A model generated the notes under the pieces. The model was not told where the DNA came from, ran no database searches, and saw only the letters and a program-made list of their open reading frames with translations. From contig NZ_JAFCLP010000010.1 of the NCBI RefSeq assembly GCF_018129405.1, positions 124,001 to 188,000 of the forward strand: 64,000 bases of DNA, read 5' to 3'. This document shows positions 44,400-54,600 of the stretch, piece after piece (position 1 is the stretch's first letter; each line of letters begins with the position of its first letter). Position numbers and translations under genes: made by a program. Source of the DNA: Bradyrhizobium iriomotense. Its GTDB lineage: Bacteria; Pseudomonadota; Alphaproteobacteria; Rhizobiales; Xanthobacteraceae.

Positions 44400-45191
44400 A
44401 TGAACATCCAGACGTCGCCTGGAAAGACCATTCACAATGCTCTGGCTGCGGAAGAGCGGCGGGTCCGTGAGGACCTCGCTGCGCTGTATCATGTGTTCTC
44501 TGATCTAGGCTGGTGCGAGCACATCTACAATCACATCACGGCTCGGGTGCCGGGTCCCGATAGGCACTTTCTGATCAACTCGTTCGGCCTCGCGTACAAC
44601 GAAGTCACAGCTTCCAATCTCATCAAAATCGATCTTGATGGCAAGAAAGTCGTGGACGTGCCGGGTCGCGTCAACGCGCCGGGTTTCACGATCCATTCTT
44701 CGATCCACGGCGCGCGCGGTGACGCCCATTTCATCACCCACACGCACACGACGGCCGGCGTGGCCGTTGCGTGCACGGAAGAGGGGCTCTCGCATCACAG
44801 CTTCTACGGTGCGATGCTCTATGAGCAGATTGCGTATCACGATTTCGAGGGCATCTCGACAGATCTCGGCGAGCGCGAGCGCCTCGTCAAGTCGCTCGGC
44901 AGCAGAAACTACATGATCCTGAGACATCACGGTCTTCTGACGTCTGGAAGGACGGCCGCGGAGGCGCTGTTCCGCATGACGATCCTGCAGCGCGCATGCG
45001 AGGTGCAACTCGCGGCTGCGGCATTCGGGAAGGGCTGGCGTCCTCTGTCGGAGGAGATCTTGCGTCGTACGACGCGCCAGATGCAGAGCGAGGTTGCTAA
45101 GGGCTTCGACGAAAAGACCTCCTTTGGGCAAGATTCGTTCGAGGCTTATCGTCGCGCACTGGATGCAAGGGGTTCGCGTTACAGGGATTAA
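44400..45191 (+). CDS. Class II aldolase/adducin-family protein (second of two)
   Basis: The protein has 263 residues. Metal-ligand histidines lie in FITHTHTTAGVAVA (about 117-130) and LRHHGLLTSGRTAAEAL (about 176-192); GWCEHIYNHITARVPGP near residue 37 is the N-terminal signature. It is similar in plan to its upstream neighbour but clearly diverged, so the pair may form a hetero-oligomer or act on successive substrates. GGAGG precedes ATG 44400. Same transcript as the first aldolase. Confidence 0.9.
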   Translation: MNIQTSPGKTIHNALAAEERRVREDLAALYHVFSDLGWCEHIYNHITARVPGPDRHFLINSFGLAYNEVTASNLIKIDLDGKKVVDVPGRVNAPGFTIHSSIHGARGDAHFITHTHTTAGVAVACTEEGLSHHSFYGAMLYEQIAYHDFEGISTDLGERERLVKSLGSRNYMILRHHGLLTSGRTAAEALFRMTILQRACEVQLAAAAFGKGWRPLSEEILRRTTRQMQSEVAKGFDEKTSFGQDSFEAYRRALDARGSRYRD

Positions 45192-45409
45192 AAGCGGCAC
45201 CGGCGCGGTTCGCCGGCGGCGGCCAGCGTCTCGCGCCGCAGGATCAGACGGCGCTCATCGCGAGAGGATCGTCGAATCTTGGCTGGCGGAAGACAGCGAG
45301 GACAAGTCAAAGCCGATCTCAATATATGCATAACCCCGCCGTCAGATGCGGGGACGTAGAACGGAAACGCCATTTGACGCCGAAAGCGTCTCAGTGTGGG
45401 GAAGTATCG

Positions 45410-46618
45410 ATGTGGAAGAGAATCGTTCTCGTGATGCTGATGATTGCAGTCGCGCCGGTGTCGTTTGCGCAGAAGGCAAAGGCCGAAGATCCAGTCGGGG
45501 TTACCGCAACGGAGATCAGGGTCGGCGCGACGTTCCCTTTCAGTGGTCCTGCCTCGGCCCTCGGTAATGTAGGCAAGGCATTAATTGCCTATGTCGAGTT
45601 CATCAATGACAAGGGAGGCGTTAACGGCCGCAAGATCAAGCTGATAGCGCTTGATGATGCATACTCGCCGAGCAAATCCGTCGAACAGACCCGCAAGCTG
45701 GTGGAAAGCGAGGAGGTCGCATTTCTGTTCAGCCCGCTAGGGACCGCGAGCATTTCTGCGAACGTGAAATACGCCAACACCAAGAAGGTGCCGCACCTCT
45801 TCGTTCTCTCAGGCGCGAACAAATTCACCAATCATGCCGAGTATCCCTACACCACGACCGGGCTGCCGAGCTACGATACCGAGGGTAGGGTGTATGCGAA
45901 GTTCATAACTGAAAAGATGCCGGGTTCGCGCATCGCCATCCTCTATCAGAACGATGATCTAGGGAAGGATTTTGTCGGCGCTTTCCGCTCCTACATGAAG
46001 GACGATTTCGGCAAACTGGTCGTGGCAAAGTCCTATGAAGCGGCCGATCCGACCGTAGATTCTCAGGTCGTGTCGCTCAAGAGCTCGGGAGCAGAAGCGT
46101 TCTTCATCGCAGGGTCGCCGAAATTCACGGCGCAGGCTCTGCGTAGAAGCCGTGAAATCGGCTGGAATCCTCTGACCGTTATTGTCAATTCAACCACGTC
46201 CGTAGCGGGTACGCTTTCGGCGGCAGGCCTCGATAACGCCAAGGGAGTGGTATCAAGCACGTTCCTGAAAGATCCGATGGATCCGACCTGGGAGCACGAT
46301 CCCAAGGTAAAGGGCTATCGTGCGCTTCTCGCCAAATACGTTCCAGGCGGCGATGTCGCAGAGACGCTTTACATTGCCGGTATCGTCCAGGGCGAAATCC
46401 TCGAGAAGATCCTCCAGCAGTGCGGCGATGATCTGACGCGCGACAACATCATGAAGCAGGCACTGAATTTGAGGAACTTCTCGCCTTCCATGGCGCTCCC
46501 CGGCAGCGCCGTCAATACCGGCGTGAACAATAACCAGGCGTGGACCTCGCTTCAGCTCGAGAGCTTCGACGGGAAAAGCTGGGTTCCCTTTGGGAAGCTC
46601 GTCAGCGCCGCGGACTAG
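45410..46618 (+). CDS. Branched-chain-amino-acid-type ABC transporter substrate-binding protein
   Basis: This 402-residue LivJ-type periplasmic protein uses ATG 45410 (GGGGAAG upstream). Signal peptide about 1-24 (IVLVMLMIAVAPVSFAQKAKAED). The mature part opens with VTATEIRVGATFPFSGPASALGNVGKA. It resembles the binding protein at 13.0 kb throughout (for example DDAYSPSKSVEQTRKLVESEEV and ILYQNDDLGKDF), so they are paralogs. No permease or ATPase gene is adjacent. Its position after the aldolases suggests it imports their substrate or a precursor. A CCCCGC/GCGGGG hairpin lies in its leader at about 45333-45352. Confidence 0.93.
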   Translation: MWKRIVLVMLMIAVAPVSFAQKAKAEDPVGVTATEIRVGATFPFSGPASALGNVGKALIAYVEFINDKGGVNGRKIKLIALDDAYSPSKSVEQTRKLVESEEVAFLFSPLGTASISANVKYANTKKVPHLFVLSGANKFTNHAEYPYTTTGLPSYDTEGRVYAKFITEKMPGSRIAILYQNDDLGKDFVGAFRSYMKDDFGKLVVAKSYEAADPTVDSQVVSLKSSGAEAFFIAGSPKFTAQALRRSREIGWNPLTVIVNSTTSVAGTLSAAGLDNAKGVVSSTFLKDPMDPTWEHDPKVKGYRALLAKYVPGGDVAETLYIAGIVQGEILEKILQQCGDDLTRDNIMKQALNLRNFSPSMALPGSAVNTGVNNNQAWTSLQLESFDGKSWVPFGKLVSAAD

Positions 46619-46737
46619 GCGCGCCTGTCGGCAAGGGGATGGTCACTGAGGCGCTGCTATCGCGCTGCGGAGCCAGACGCTCGGGTCGCTCCTTCGGCAG
46701 GGGACGACGATCTTTCACGTCAAAGAGGAGATGGATC

Positions 46738-47682
46738 TTGCGGATACTGGTAATCGGAGCCGGCGCCCTGGGCGGATATTTCGGCGCGAGGCTTCTGGCG
46801 GCAGGGCGCGACGTCACGTTCCTGGTGCGGCCTAAACGCGCGGAGGCGCTCGCGAAAGGCGGGCTGGTGGTCAAGAGCAAGCTTGGCGATCTGCACCTGG
46901 CATGCCCGCCGACCGTCACGTCTGACCAGCTGAATGGTTCATATGACCTCATCATTGTGAGCTGCAAAGCCTACGACCTTGACGGCGCGATCGAGTCGTT
47001 TGCTTCGGCGGTTGGCAAGAACTCGGTCATCATACCTCTGTTGAATGGCTTGCGTCATCTCGACGTACTGAATGCCCCGTTCGGTGAAAAGAACGTGTTC
47101 GGCGGCCAGTGTGCCATCTCAGCGGCGCTTTCTGCCGACGGCGAGATTCTGCACATGACGGATCTGCACACGCTGAGTTTTGGCGAGCAGAGCAGGACGC
47201 GATCTGAACGTCGCGCCGATATCGCCGGTGCTTTGTCGGGTGCCGGTTTCGACGCCGAGCTCAGCGACGACATTCTGCAGGGCATGTGGGAGAAGTGGGT
47301 GATGATCGCCACCATCGCCGGCGCGACCTGCTTGATGCGCGCCTCGATGGGGGACATCGTAGCTGCCGGCGCATCCGACGTGGTGATCGGGTTGCTTGAC
47401 GAAGCCAGCGCAATCGCAGCCAAGCAGGGGTTTGAACCGCGTCCGGCCTATATCGAGCGCGTGCGTTCCATTCTCACGATGCCGGGCTCTCCGCTCATGG
47501 CATCCATGGCACGCGATATCGAGCGAGGAGCACCGACCGAGGGCGATCATATTCTCGGTGATCTGCTCGGTCGCGTCGGTACAGGCGAGGCCCCGATGCT
47601 CCTCAGGACCGCCTATGCCCATGTGAAGTCGTATGAGGCGCGTCAGGCTCGCGAGCATCCGCAGCGGCATTCTGCAAAATGA
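46738..47682 (+). CDS. Ketopantoate-reductase-family (PanE/ApbA) oxidoreductase
   Basis: The protein has 314 residues from TTG 46738, which follows GAGGAG by 7 nt; the frame upstream overlaps the binding-protein gene and is not conserved. LRILVIGAGALGGYFGARLLAAGRDV (1-26) is the NADP-binding loop. The catalytic lysine is in VSCKAYDLDGAIE (about 79-91), and MWEKWVMIATIAGATCLMR (about 182-200) is the C-terminal helical signature. True PanE makes pantoate, but relatives in catabolic operons reduce or oxidise other 2-oxo/2-hydroxy acids. The FMN hydroxy-acid oxidase next door fits that view. Confidence 0.88.
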   Translation: MRILVIGAGALGGYFGARLLAAGRDVTFLVRPKRAEALAKGGLVVKSKLGDLHLACPPTVTSDQLNGSYDLIIVSCKAYDLDGAIESFASAVGKNSVIIPLLNGLRHLDVLNAPFGEKNVFGGQCAISAALSADGEILHMTDLHTLSFGEQSRTRSERRADIAGALSGAGFDAELSDDILQGMWEKWVMIATIAGATCLMRASMGDIVAAGASDVVIGLLDEASAIAAKQGFEPRPAYIERVRSILTMPGSPLMASMARDIERGAPTEGDHILGDLLGRVGTGEAPMLLRTAYAHVKSYEARQAREHPQRHSAK

Positions 47683-47701
47683 CACCGCAAGGGAGGTCGG
47701 C

Positions 47702-48865
47702 GTGGTTGATTATGGCGGCTACCAGTTTGAGATCTATCGTTCGGGCTTGCACGGGGTGTTGCCGAAGCTTCCGGTCGATTTTCGTGATCTCGAGTCACGG
47801 GCTCACGCCGCAATGCCGCCGTGGGTCGTATCCTATGTGGCGGGTGGCTGCGGGAACGAGCATACCCAGAATCTCAACGTTTCCGCATTTGAACGCTGGG
47901 GGTTGATCCCACGCATGTTCGTAGGCGCTGCGCAGCGCGATATGTCGGTCAACCTCTTTGGAATGCGGCTTCCCACACCGTTATTCTTGTGCCCGATCGG
48001 CGTCATTGGCTTGTGCGCGCCGGATGGACGCGGTGACATTGCGACGGCAGCGGCCGCACGCAAGCTCGGCGTGCCCATGATTGCGTCGACTCTGAGCAAC
48101 GCTCCGCTCGAACAGGTTGCTTCGGAGTTCGGCGAGACGCCGGGCTTCTTTCAGCTCTATACGCCGACCGATCGTGCGCTTGCCGAGAGCCTGGTTCACC
48201 GGGCGGAAGCCGCCGGCTTTAAGGGGATTGTTGTGACGTTGGACACGTGGGTGACCGGCTGGCGTCCACGGGATCTCAATCAGGCCAATTTCCCTCAGCT
48301 GCGCGGGCATGCCCTCGCTAACTATTTCTCGGACCCTGTATTTCGCGCCAGTCTCGCAAAGCCGCCCGAGAGCGATGTTGCCGCTGCCATCATGAAGTGG
48401 GGGACGATCTTCGGACATCCTCTGACCTGGGACGACCTTCCCTGGTTGCGCTCGTTGACGAAGCTGCCGTTGGTCGTGAAGGGCATTTGTCATCCCGACG
48501 ACGCGCGACGTGCCATCGACGGTGGCGTCGATGGCATCTATTGTTCGAACCACGGCGGCCGCCAAGCCAACGGCGGCATCGCGGCGGTGGATCTGCTGCC
48601 CGGCATTGTCAGAGCCTCCGGCAACACGCCCGTTCTTTTTGACTCGGGAATTCGTTCAGGCACCGATGTTGTGAAGGCTCTGGCCTTGGGCGCGACGGCT
48701 GTTGGGGTCGGCCGGCCGTATGCCTACGGACTCGCACTCGACGGCGTCGAGGGGATCGTTCACGTGCTGCGATGCATTCTGGCGGAGGCGGACTTGCTGA
48801 TGGCAGTGGACGGATATCCTGGTATCGCCGATCTTCGGCCATCCGCGCTGCTGCCGGTCGCCTGA
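47702..48865 (+). CDS. FMN-dependent alpha-hydroxy-acid oxidase (lactate 2-monooxygenase/dehydrogenase-like)
   Basis: The protein has 387 residues from GTG 47702, behind AAGGGAGG. GIYCSNHGGRQANGGIAAVDLLPGI (about 278-302) holds the catalytic histidine and arginine. VLFDSGIRSGTDVVKALALGATAVGVGRPYAYGLAL (about 312-347) binds the FMN phosphate. PWVVSYVAGGCGNE near the N-terminus is closest to lactate 2-monooxygenases. It oxidises an (S)-2-hydroxy acid to a 2-oxo acid (or the decarboxylated acid). Nineteen bp separate it from the PanE-like gene; stop codons meet exactly with the convergent dehalogenase gene. Confidence 0.92.
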   Translation: MVDYGGYQFEIYRSGLHGVLPKLPVDFRDLESRAHAAMPPWVVSYVAGGCGNEHTQNLNVSAFERWGLIPRMFVGAAQRDMSVNLFGMRLPTPLFLCPIGVIGLCAPDGRGDIATAAAARKLGVPMIASTLSNAPLEQVASEFGETPGFFQLYTPTDRALAESLVHRAEAAGFKGIVVTLDTWVTGWRPRDLNQANFPQLRGHALANYFSDPVFRASLAKPPESDVAAAIMKWGTIFGHPLTWDDLPWLRSLTKLPLVVKGICHPDDARRAIDGGVDGIYCSNHGGRQANGGIAAVDLLPGIVRASGNTPVLFDSGIRSGTDVVKALALGATAVGVGRPYAYGLALDGVEGIVHVLRCILAEADLLMAVDGYPGIADLRPSALLPVA

Positions 48866-49744
48866 TTAGCCAGCGAGGAATTTCAGGATAGCTCTCCCCG
48901 TAGCATCTGGAGCTTCCTCGCACATGAAATGCCCCGCCTCGACGGCTTCTCCGGTAACCTGCGTCGCCCAATGTTTCCAGACGATCAACGGTAGGGCGCC
49001 TGAAGCGGCGATGCCGCTGCTTCCCCAGATGACATGAAGGGGCGTTGTGATCTTCCGCCCGGCATCAAGATCGCTCTTGTCATGGTCGAAGTCTGCGTAG
49101 GCGCCGGCGCGGTAGTCTTCGCAGAGGCCATGCACCCGTTCGGGATCGCGCAACGCGCTGAGATAGTGTTCCACTGCCCGGGAATCAAAGCTCTCCGCGA
49201 ATACGGGGCCGAAGAATCCGTCCGGGTCTCGCGAGATCAGCGTCTCGGGTATAGGATGAGGCTGAGCGAGAAACGTCCAATGATAAATGCGAAGCGTCGA
49301 AAGACGGCTAAGATTCGTCCAGTAATTGTAGGTGGGCAATATGTCGAGGACGATAAGTCGCGAAAGGCGTTCGGGATGATCGAGCGCCAGACGATAGCCG
49401 ACACGTCCTCCCCGGTCGTGGCCGACTAAAGAGAAGCGGGAGTGGCCGAGACTTTCCATCACCTCGACCATCGTTCGGGCCATTGCCCGTTTCGTGTAAG
49501 GCGTGTGGTCCGTGTCGGTCTCGGGAACGTCTGACGCGCCGTATCCCGGAAGGTCGGCGATCACGAGTGAAAACCGTTCGGCGAGTGCCGGTGCAAGGTG
49601 ATGCCACATTACATGGGTTTGAGGGAAACCATGCAACAGGAGAAGTGGCGGCCCTTTGCCGCCAACCCGCGCAAAGATGCGTCCCGAACTTGTTTCGGCA
49701 TACACCGACTCAAATCCGGGAAACAAATCAGCGAGAGCAGTCAT
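48866..49744 (-). CDS. Fluoroacetate/haloacetate-dehalogenase-like hydrolase
   Basis: The protein has 292 residues from ATG 49744. The residues that define fluoroacetate dehalogenases are all visible: nucleophile Asp110 with carboxylate-binding Arg111 and Arg114 (GHDRGGR), acid Asp134, base His272 (EAGHFMCEE), and a halide pocket of His155-Trp156 ([10 protein letters not shown]) plus Tyr211 ([12 protein letters not shown]). Numbering through Trp156 equals that of the Rhodopseudomonas enzyme as I recall it. These enzymes hydrolyse haloacetates to glycolate plus halide. Glycolate is a 2-hydroxy acid, so the neighbouring FMN hydroxy-acid oxidase could take the product. Other 2-haloacids are possible substrates. 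Confidence 0.87.
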   Translation of the reverse strand: MTALADLFPGFESVYAETSSGRIFARVGGKGPPLLLLHGFPQTHVMWHHLAPALAERFSLVIADLPGYGASDVPETDTDHTPYTKRAMARTMVEVMESLGHSRFSLVGHDRGGRVGYRLALDHPERLSRLIVLDILPTYNYWTNLSRLSTLRIYHWTFLAQPHPIPETLISRDPDGFFGPVFAESFDSRAVEHYLSALRDPERVHGLCEDYRAGAYADFDHDKSDLDAGRKITTPLHVIWGSSGIAASGALPLIVWKHWATQVTGEAVEAGHFMCEEAPDATGRAILKFLAG

Positions 49745-49892
49745 CTTGACTTTCACTCCGTCTTCAAGGGGCAGAGAAGCGCAAGGGGCACGCGAGATCG
49801 CCATCTGCAGGAGGCTTGCATCAAACCGACGCAAGCCAACCCTCTGCCGATCCCGCGCAACGCAGCTCTGGAGGTCGCGCAAGCCGGGCCGG

Positions 49893-51053
49893 TTAGGCGG
49901 CCATTCGCAGCAGATCGACGATATCGGCTTCGCTCTTGAACGGCCGCGGATTGGCTTGAACGAAGCGATGATTGATCGCGATCTTGCTGATCTTCTCGAA
50001 CTTGTCTTCGCCCACGCCGACGTCAGCTAGACGGGTAGGTAGTCCAAGGGCCTTGACGAAACCAGCAAAAGCATCTCCAGCTTCCATATCAGGGCTGCCG
50101 AGGGCTGCCGCCAGGCGCTTCTGCGCACCCTCTGTAAAAGCCTTATTGTACCGAAGAAGACTCGGCATGATGACGGGCGTGCAGTAATAGTGAGGAACAT
50201 CGAAAGTGCCGCCAAGCACGTGTCCGATGCCGTGGCTTGCCCCCATCGGAACGCGTGCCTGCAGACCGAAGGCGGCGAGCCATGAGCCTTGTTGCGATTG
50301 GCGTCGCGCTTCCATGTCATTCGGTTCTTGCAAGGTGCGGAGCATACCCTCGCGCAAAAGACAGATGCCCGCCAAGACCACTTCATCGGCTAGTGGCGTG
50401 CCCGCTGGCGAGCATAGGGCTTCGATGCCGTGATCCATCGAGCGTGTCCCGGATCCCATCCATAGGTTCATGGGCGTGTGGAGGCTCAGGTCGGGATCCA
50501 GAATGACCGCCACGGGTGACATCTGTGGGTGGAAGAATATCTGCTTCAGCTTGGTGCGCTCGTCCGTGACGAGCGCACCGGCATTGTATTCGCCGCCATT
50601 CAGCGTGGACGGGACTGCGATCTGCCGCACTGTGGGCGCACGGAATGGAGAGAAGGGCACGCCAGGCCCCATAACGAACGGGTCGAAGCCTGCCTCATCG
50701 AAAATGTCATGTTCCATGGCCATGATGACGATCTTCGCGAGGTCGACCGCAGAGCCTCCGCCGACGGCAACCACCAGATCAGCCTGCGCCTCCTTTGCTT
50801 GACGGGCGACCTCGGCGGCCTGTTTCCGGGTCGTGTGCTGCGCGATTCCATCGAAGGTCGCCACATGCTTGTTGCCGAGCGCTCGGCGAATCTTTTCGAT
50901 CTCGTCGGTCTTCGTATTCAAGGTACGGCTGACCAAGAGGAAAACGCGATTGGCATTCAGCCGAACCGCTTCATCATTCAAAGCCTCGGCTGCAGGCTTG
51001 CCGTAAACCACACGATCGATGTCCGGAAAGTTATGTATCCCAACCTTGCGCAT
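49893..51053 (-). CDS. Maleylacetate-reductase-like iron-containing alcohol dehydrogenase
   Basis: The protein has 386 residues from ATG 51053 (AGGGGAAACAA before it; the earlier ATG at 51113 overlaps the operator). [17 protein letters not shown] (about 90-106) binds NAD(P). The metal region [10 protein letters not shown] and [18 protein letters not shown] (about 283-300) matches maleylacetate reductases, which reduce (chloro)maleylacetate to 3-oxoadipate in chloroaromatic and resorcinol pathways. No chlorocatechol or hydroxyquinol dioxygenase gene lies in the window, so related dehydrogenase activities cannot be excluded. The operator at 51081 is shared with the coxSLM-like operon. Confidence 0.88.
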   Translation of the reverse strand: MRKVGIHNFPDIDRVVYGKPAAEALNDEAVRLNANRVFLLVSRTLNTKTDEIEKIRRALGNKHVATFDGIAQHTTRKQAAEVARQAKEAQADLVVAVGGGSAVDLAKIVIMAMEHDIFDEAGFDPFVMGPGVPFSPFRAPTVRQIAVPSTLNGGEYNAGALVTDERTKLKQIFFHPQMSPVAVILDPDLSLHTPMNLWMGSGTRSMDHGIEALCSPAGTPLADEVVLAGICLLREGMLRTLQEPNDMEARRQSQQGSWLAAFGLQARVPMGASHGIGHVLGGTFDVPHYYCTPVIMPSLLRYNKAFTEGAQKRLAAALGSPDMEAGDAFAGFVKALGLPTRLADVGVGEDKFEKISKIAINHRFVQANPRPFKSEADIVDLLRMAA

Positions 51054-51357
51054 TTGTTTCCCCTCGTCGTTTTTAATGTGAGTCACTTTAGTATTAATAG
51101 TTACGGGGTGCAACGGCCATCTTTTCTGGCACCGGCACGAGGCCAGCTTGTTTAGTCGCGAGCCACACCACCCGAGCTGGGGATCGTGCGCTTCCGAGGG
51201 CAGTCAGGGAATTGCATTTCCAGCATTTTCACCTCTGAATCGGCAGCGTGATCCTGCCGGGAGGATCACGTTCGGACGCGTGATGCGGACGGTCGATCAG
51301 CCCAGCTACGCTTCGAGGAAGCCTCGCTCGGACAGAACATGTAGCGGGCAGCTTTGG
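51054..51357. other. Region upstream of the maleylacetate-reductase-like gene
   Basis: These 304 bp hold the operator at 51081-51105 and otherwise nothing recognised. The short frames on both strands lack family features. Confidence 0.45.
51081..51105. promoter_or_regulatory. Operator resembling the coxSLM-operon site
   Basis: AGTCACT-N11-AGTTACG matches 20 of 25 bases of the perfect dyad at 34144-34168, with the same 7-11-7 layout. It is 28 bp upstream of the dehydrogenase start codon. Confidence 0.6.
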
Positions 51358-51600
51358 TCAGTTCGTCGCCATCGCGGCTTCTACGGCCGAGGAGGGGCTG
51401 CGAGCGCAGCTCCCACCGCGACCAGAGATGAGGACGATGCACTGCTCGAGCGTATCGAAGTGGCATTTCCGCATGTCTGACGAATAGTCCTGAAGACAGT
51501 ATCCGTAGGCATTTGTTGAGGCTGCCGGTGCAACGCTCAAGTAGTCTGCGCCAGCGAGGCCTGCAAAGACAATCGAGAGGAGGGTGAATAGCTTGCTCAA
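51358..51600 (-). CDS. Small secreted DUF3551-type protein
   Basis: The protein has 80 residues from TTG 51600, which follows AGGAGA; the frame's ATG at 51615 lacks a site. A signal peptide (LFTLLSIVFAGLAGADYLSVAPA) precedes a short mature domain with four cysteines: YGYCLQDYSSDMRKCHFDTLEQCIVLISGRGGSC. The YC...C.F.T..QC....SG....C pattern is that of DUF3551, abundant in Bradyrhizobium and relatives; its function is unknown. It begins 15 bp after the stop of the RND pump gene on the same strand, so it may be its last cotranscribed gene. Confidence 0.78.
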   Translation of the reverse strand: MSKLFTLLSIVFAGLAGADYLSVAPAASTNAYGYCLQDYSSDMRKCHFDTLEQCIVLISGRGGSCARSPSSAVEAAMATN

Positions 51601-51615
51601 GGTCGTCTCCTGCAC

Positions 51616-54600
51616 TCAGGCTGTCATCTGTTCTTGGACGATGGGCGACAGCGCGTTTTCGGAAGCGGTTGCGGAGTGTGCATCATTCATGTTGCGTACT
51701 TGCGCTTCTTCCGTCGTATCCGCATGCGTCCCGTCTGCGGTCGGCTTGATCCGGAACCAGGTGGCATAGAGCGCGGGAAGGAACAGCAGGATCAGTACCG
51801 TTCCGACCGCGGTGCCGCCGATCAGCGTGTAGGCCATCGATCCCCAGAAGACGGAGTGCGTGAGCGGGATGAAGGCCAGCACGGCAGCAAGCGCGGTGAG
51901 GATCACCGGCCTGGTGCGTTGCACGGTGGCCTCGATGACGGCGTGATAGTCGTCGAGTCCGGCGGCAAGATTCTCCTTGATCTGTTCGGTCAGGATCAGA
52001 GTGTTGCGCATCAGAATGCCGGCCAGTCCGATCAGGCCCAGGATCGCGTTGAACCCGAACGGCTGATTGAAGAGGAGCAATGCCGGCACGACCCCAACGA
52101 GGCCGAGCGGTCCTGTCAGGACGACCATCGCCATCGTCGAGAAGGACCGCACCTGCAGCATGACGACGATCAGCATCGCGGCGATCATGGCGGGGAAGAT
52201 CGTCGCCAGCGCATCGTTGGCCTTAGTTGCTTCCTCGATCGATCCGCCCAGCTCGATACGATAGCCGGCCGGAAGGGATGCGATCAGCGGTTGGAGGGCC
52301 GTCTTGATCTCCTTGGAGACCTCCGGGGGTTGGGTCGCCTCATTGATATCCGAGCGAATGGTGACGACCGGCGTGCGATCGCGCCGCTTCATGATCGGCT
52401 CTTCGAGCCGGATTTCCGAATGGCCGACCTGGTCGAGCGGAATCGCGCGGCCGTCCCTGCTCATCAATGAGAAATCCGCCAGACGCGCCGGATCGAGCCG
52501 TTCGCCGCCGGCGCTGCGCGCTACGATCGGGACATTGCGGATGTCCTCGCGAACCTGCGTCACGGCGATGCCGGTGAGCAGGAATTGGAGTTGACGGCCC
52601 ACCTCGGCCGGCGAAAGGCCGATCAGGTTTAGGCGATCCTGATCTGGGATGAAGCGGAGCACGGGGGTACGATCGCCCCAATCCCGATTTGCCTGCCGCG
52701 CGTCGTGAACGCCACGCATGACCTCGAGAGCCTTCTGAGAGATGGCATACAATTGAGCGGGATCCGGCCCCATGATCCGGAACTCCACCGGGAAAGGCGT
52801 GTAAGGTCCGAACACAAGTTGGGTGACGCGCACATTGGCCTCGGGTGCAAGGCCCTGCGACACGGTTTGTCGGAGCCGGTGCTTCAAAGCCTCGCGCGCC
52901 TCTGCGTCAGGCGTCAGGACGACGATCTTTGCGAAGGCCGGATCGGGCAGCTCGGGCGCCATCGCGAAGAAGAAGCGCGGCGCACCCTGACCGATATAGC
53001 TCGTGATAATCTTGGCCTCGGGTTGATCGTGCAGCCAACCCTCGAGCTTCTCGACGGCGGCCGTCGTCGTCTCGATGCTGGTGCCTTCCGGCAGGCGAAC
53101 TTCCACCAGCACTTCCGGGCGATCGGAGGTCGGGAAGAATTGCTGCTTGACGCCACCCATGCCGACGACGGAAAGCGCGAAGGCCACGGCGACGATGCTG
53201 CAGGTCAGGAACTTGTGGCGGACGGCGAGGGTGATGAGTCCTCGCAGGCGCTGATAGTTGGGTGTGCCGTAGATCGCGTGATGACCGCCCTCGACCGGCT
53301 TGATCGCGGGCAGCATCTTGACGCCAAGATAGGGCGTGAAGATCACCGCGACGATCCAGGAGACGATGAGGGCGAAACCCACGACCCAGAAGATGTTTCC
53401 GGCGTATTCGCCTGCGGTTGAGCGCGCAAAACCCACCGGCAGGAAGCCAGCGATCGTCACGAGCGTTCCTGACAGCATCGGCGCCGCGGTGTGGCTCCAC
53501 GCATAGGCCGCCGCCGAGATGCGGTCCATGCCCTCTTCCATTTTCACCACCATCACCTCGATGGCGATGATGGCGTCATCGACGAGAAGACCAAGCGCCA
53601 GGATGAGGGCGCCGAGCGTGATGCGGTCGAAGAACCGGCCGGTCTCGAGCATGATCAGGAACACGACGGCGAGCGTCAGAGGGACGGCCGCCGCGACGAC
53701 GATGCCGACACGCCAGCCGAGGCTCAGCAGGCTGACCAGCAGCACCACGCCGAGCGCCATCGCAAACTTCATCATGAATTCGTCGACCGCCGAGGTGATG
53801 TTGACGGCCTGATCGCTGACCTTTGCCAGAGTCATTCCGAGCGGCAATGTCCCGGCGATCGCTGCGGACCTCTCCTCCAGCGCCTTGCCGAGGGCCAGAC
53901 CATTCCAGCCCTCCTGCATCACCGCCGCGAGCATGATGGTGGGCTCGCCCTGGTGCCTGATGATGTAGGTGGGTGGATCCTCGTAGCCGCGGCGGACCTC
54001 GGCAATATCGGCCAGCTTCAGCGTCCGCCCGGCAGCGACGATCGGCGTGTCGGCGATCGCCTGGACGCTGTCATAAGCGCCATCGACCCGGATGAAGACC
54101 TGAGGTCCTTTGGTGTCGATCGAGCCTGCCGGTGTCACCGTGTTCTGCCGCTGCAAGGCGGCAACGATATCCGTTGCCGACACACCGAGAGTTGCCAGCT
54201 TGGCATAGGAAAACTCGACGAATATTTGTTCGGGACGTTCGCCGAGGATGTTGATCTTCTTGACGCCGGGCACGTGCAGGAGGTCCTGACGGATGATCTC
54301 GGCTTGCCTGGCGAGCTCGCGCATCGGCATGCCCTTGGCCTTCAGGGCATAGAGGGCGAAGCTCACATCCGAATATTCGTCGTTGACGAAGGGGCCGAGC
54401 ACGCCAGAGGGCAGCTTGCGGGCTTCATCTCCCAGCTTCTTGCGGGCCTGGTAGAACTCCTCCTGCACGCTCGATGGCGGCGTGCTATCCTTCAGCGTCA
54501 CCGTCATGTACGCATAACCCGGCCGCGTGGTCGTCTCCACCCGGTCATACCAGGTCAGCTCCTGAATCCGCTTCTCCAGCGGTTCGGCAACCTGGTCTTG

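Noticed and set aside
45333-45352. CCCCGC/GCGGGG hairpin as a terminator
   Set aside because: There is no T-tract, and the short stem lies within the leader of the binding protein gene; it could equally be a leader structure or chance.
52705-53421. Long open frames opposite the RND pump and adaptor genes (also 53491-54840 and 55152-55961)
   Set aside because: They are antisense shadows created by the GC-rich codon bias; they have no family features, and the sense strand encodes clear proteins.
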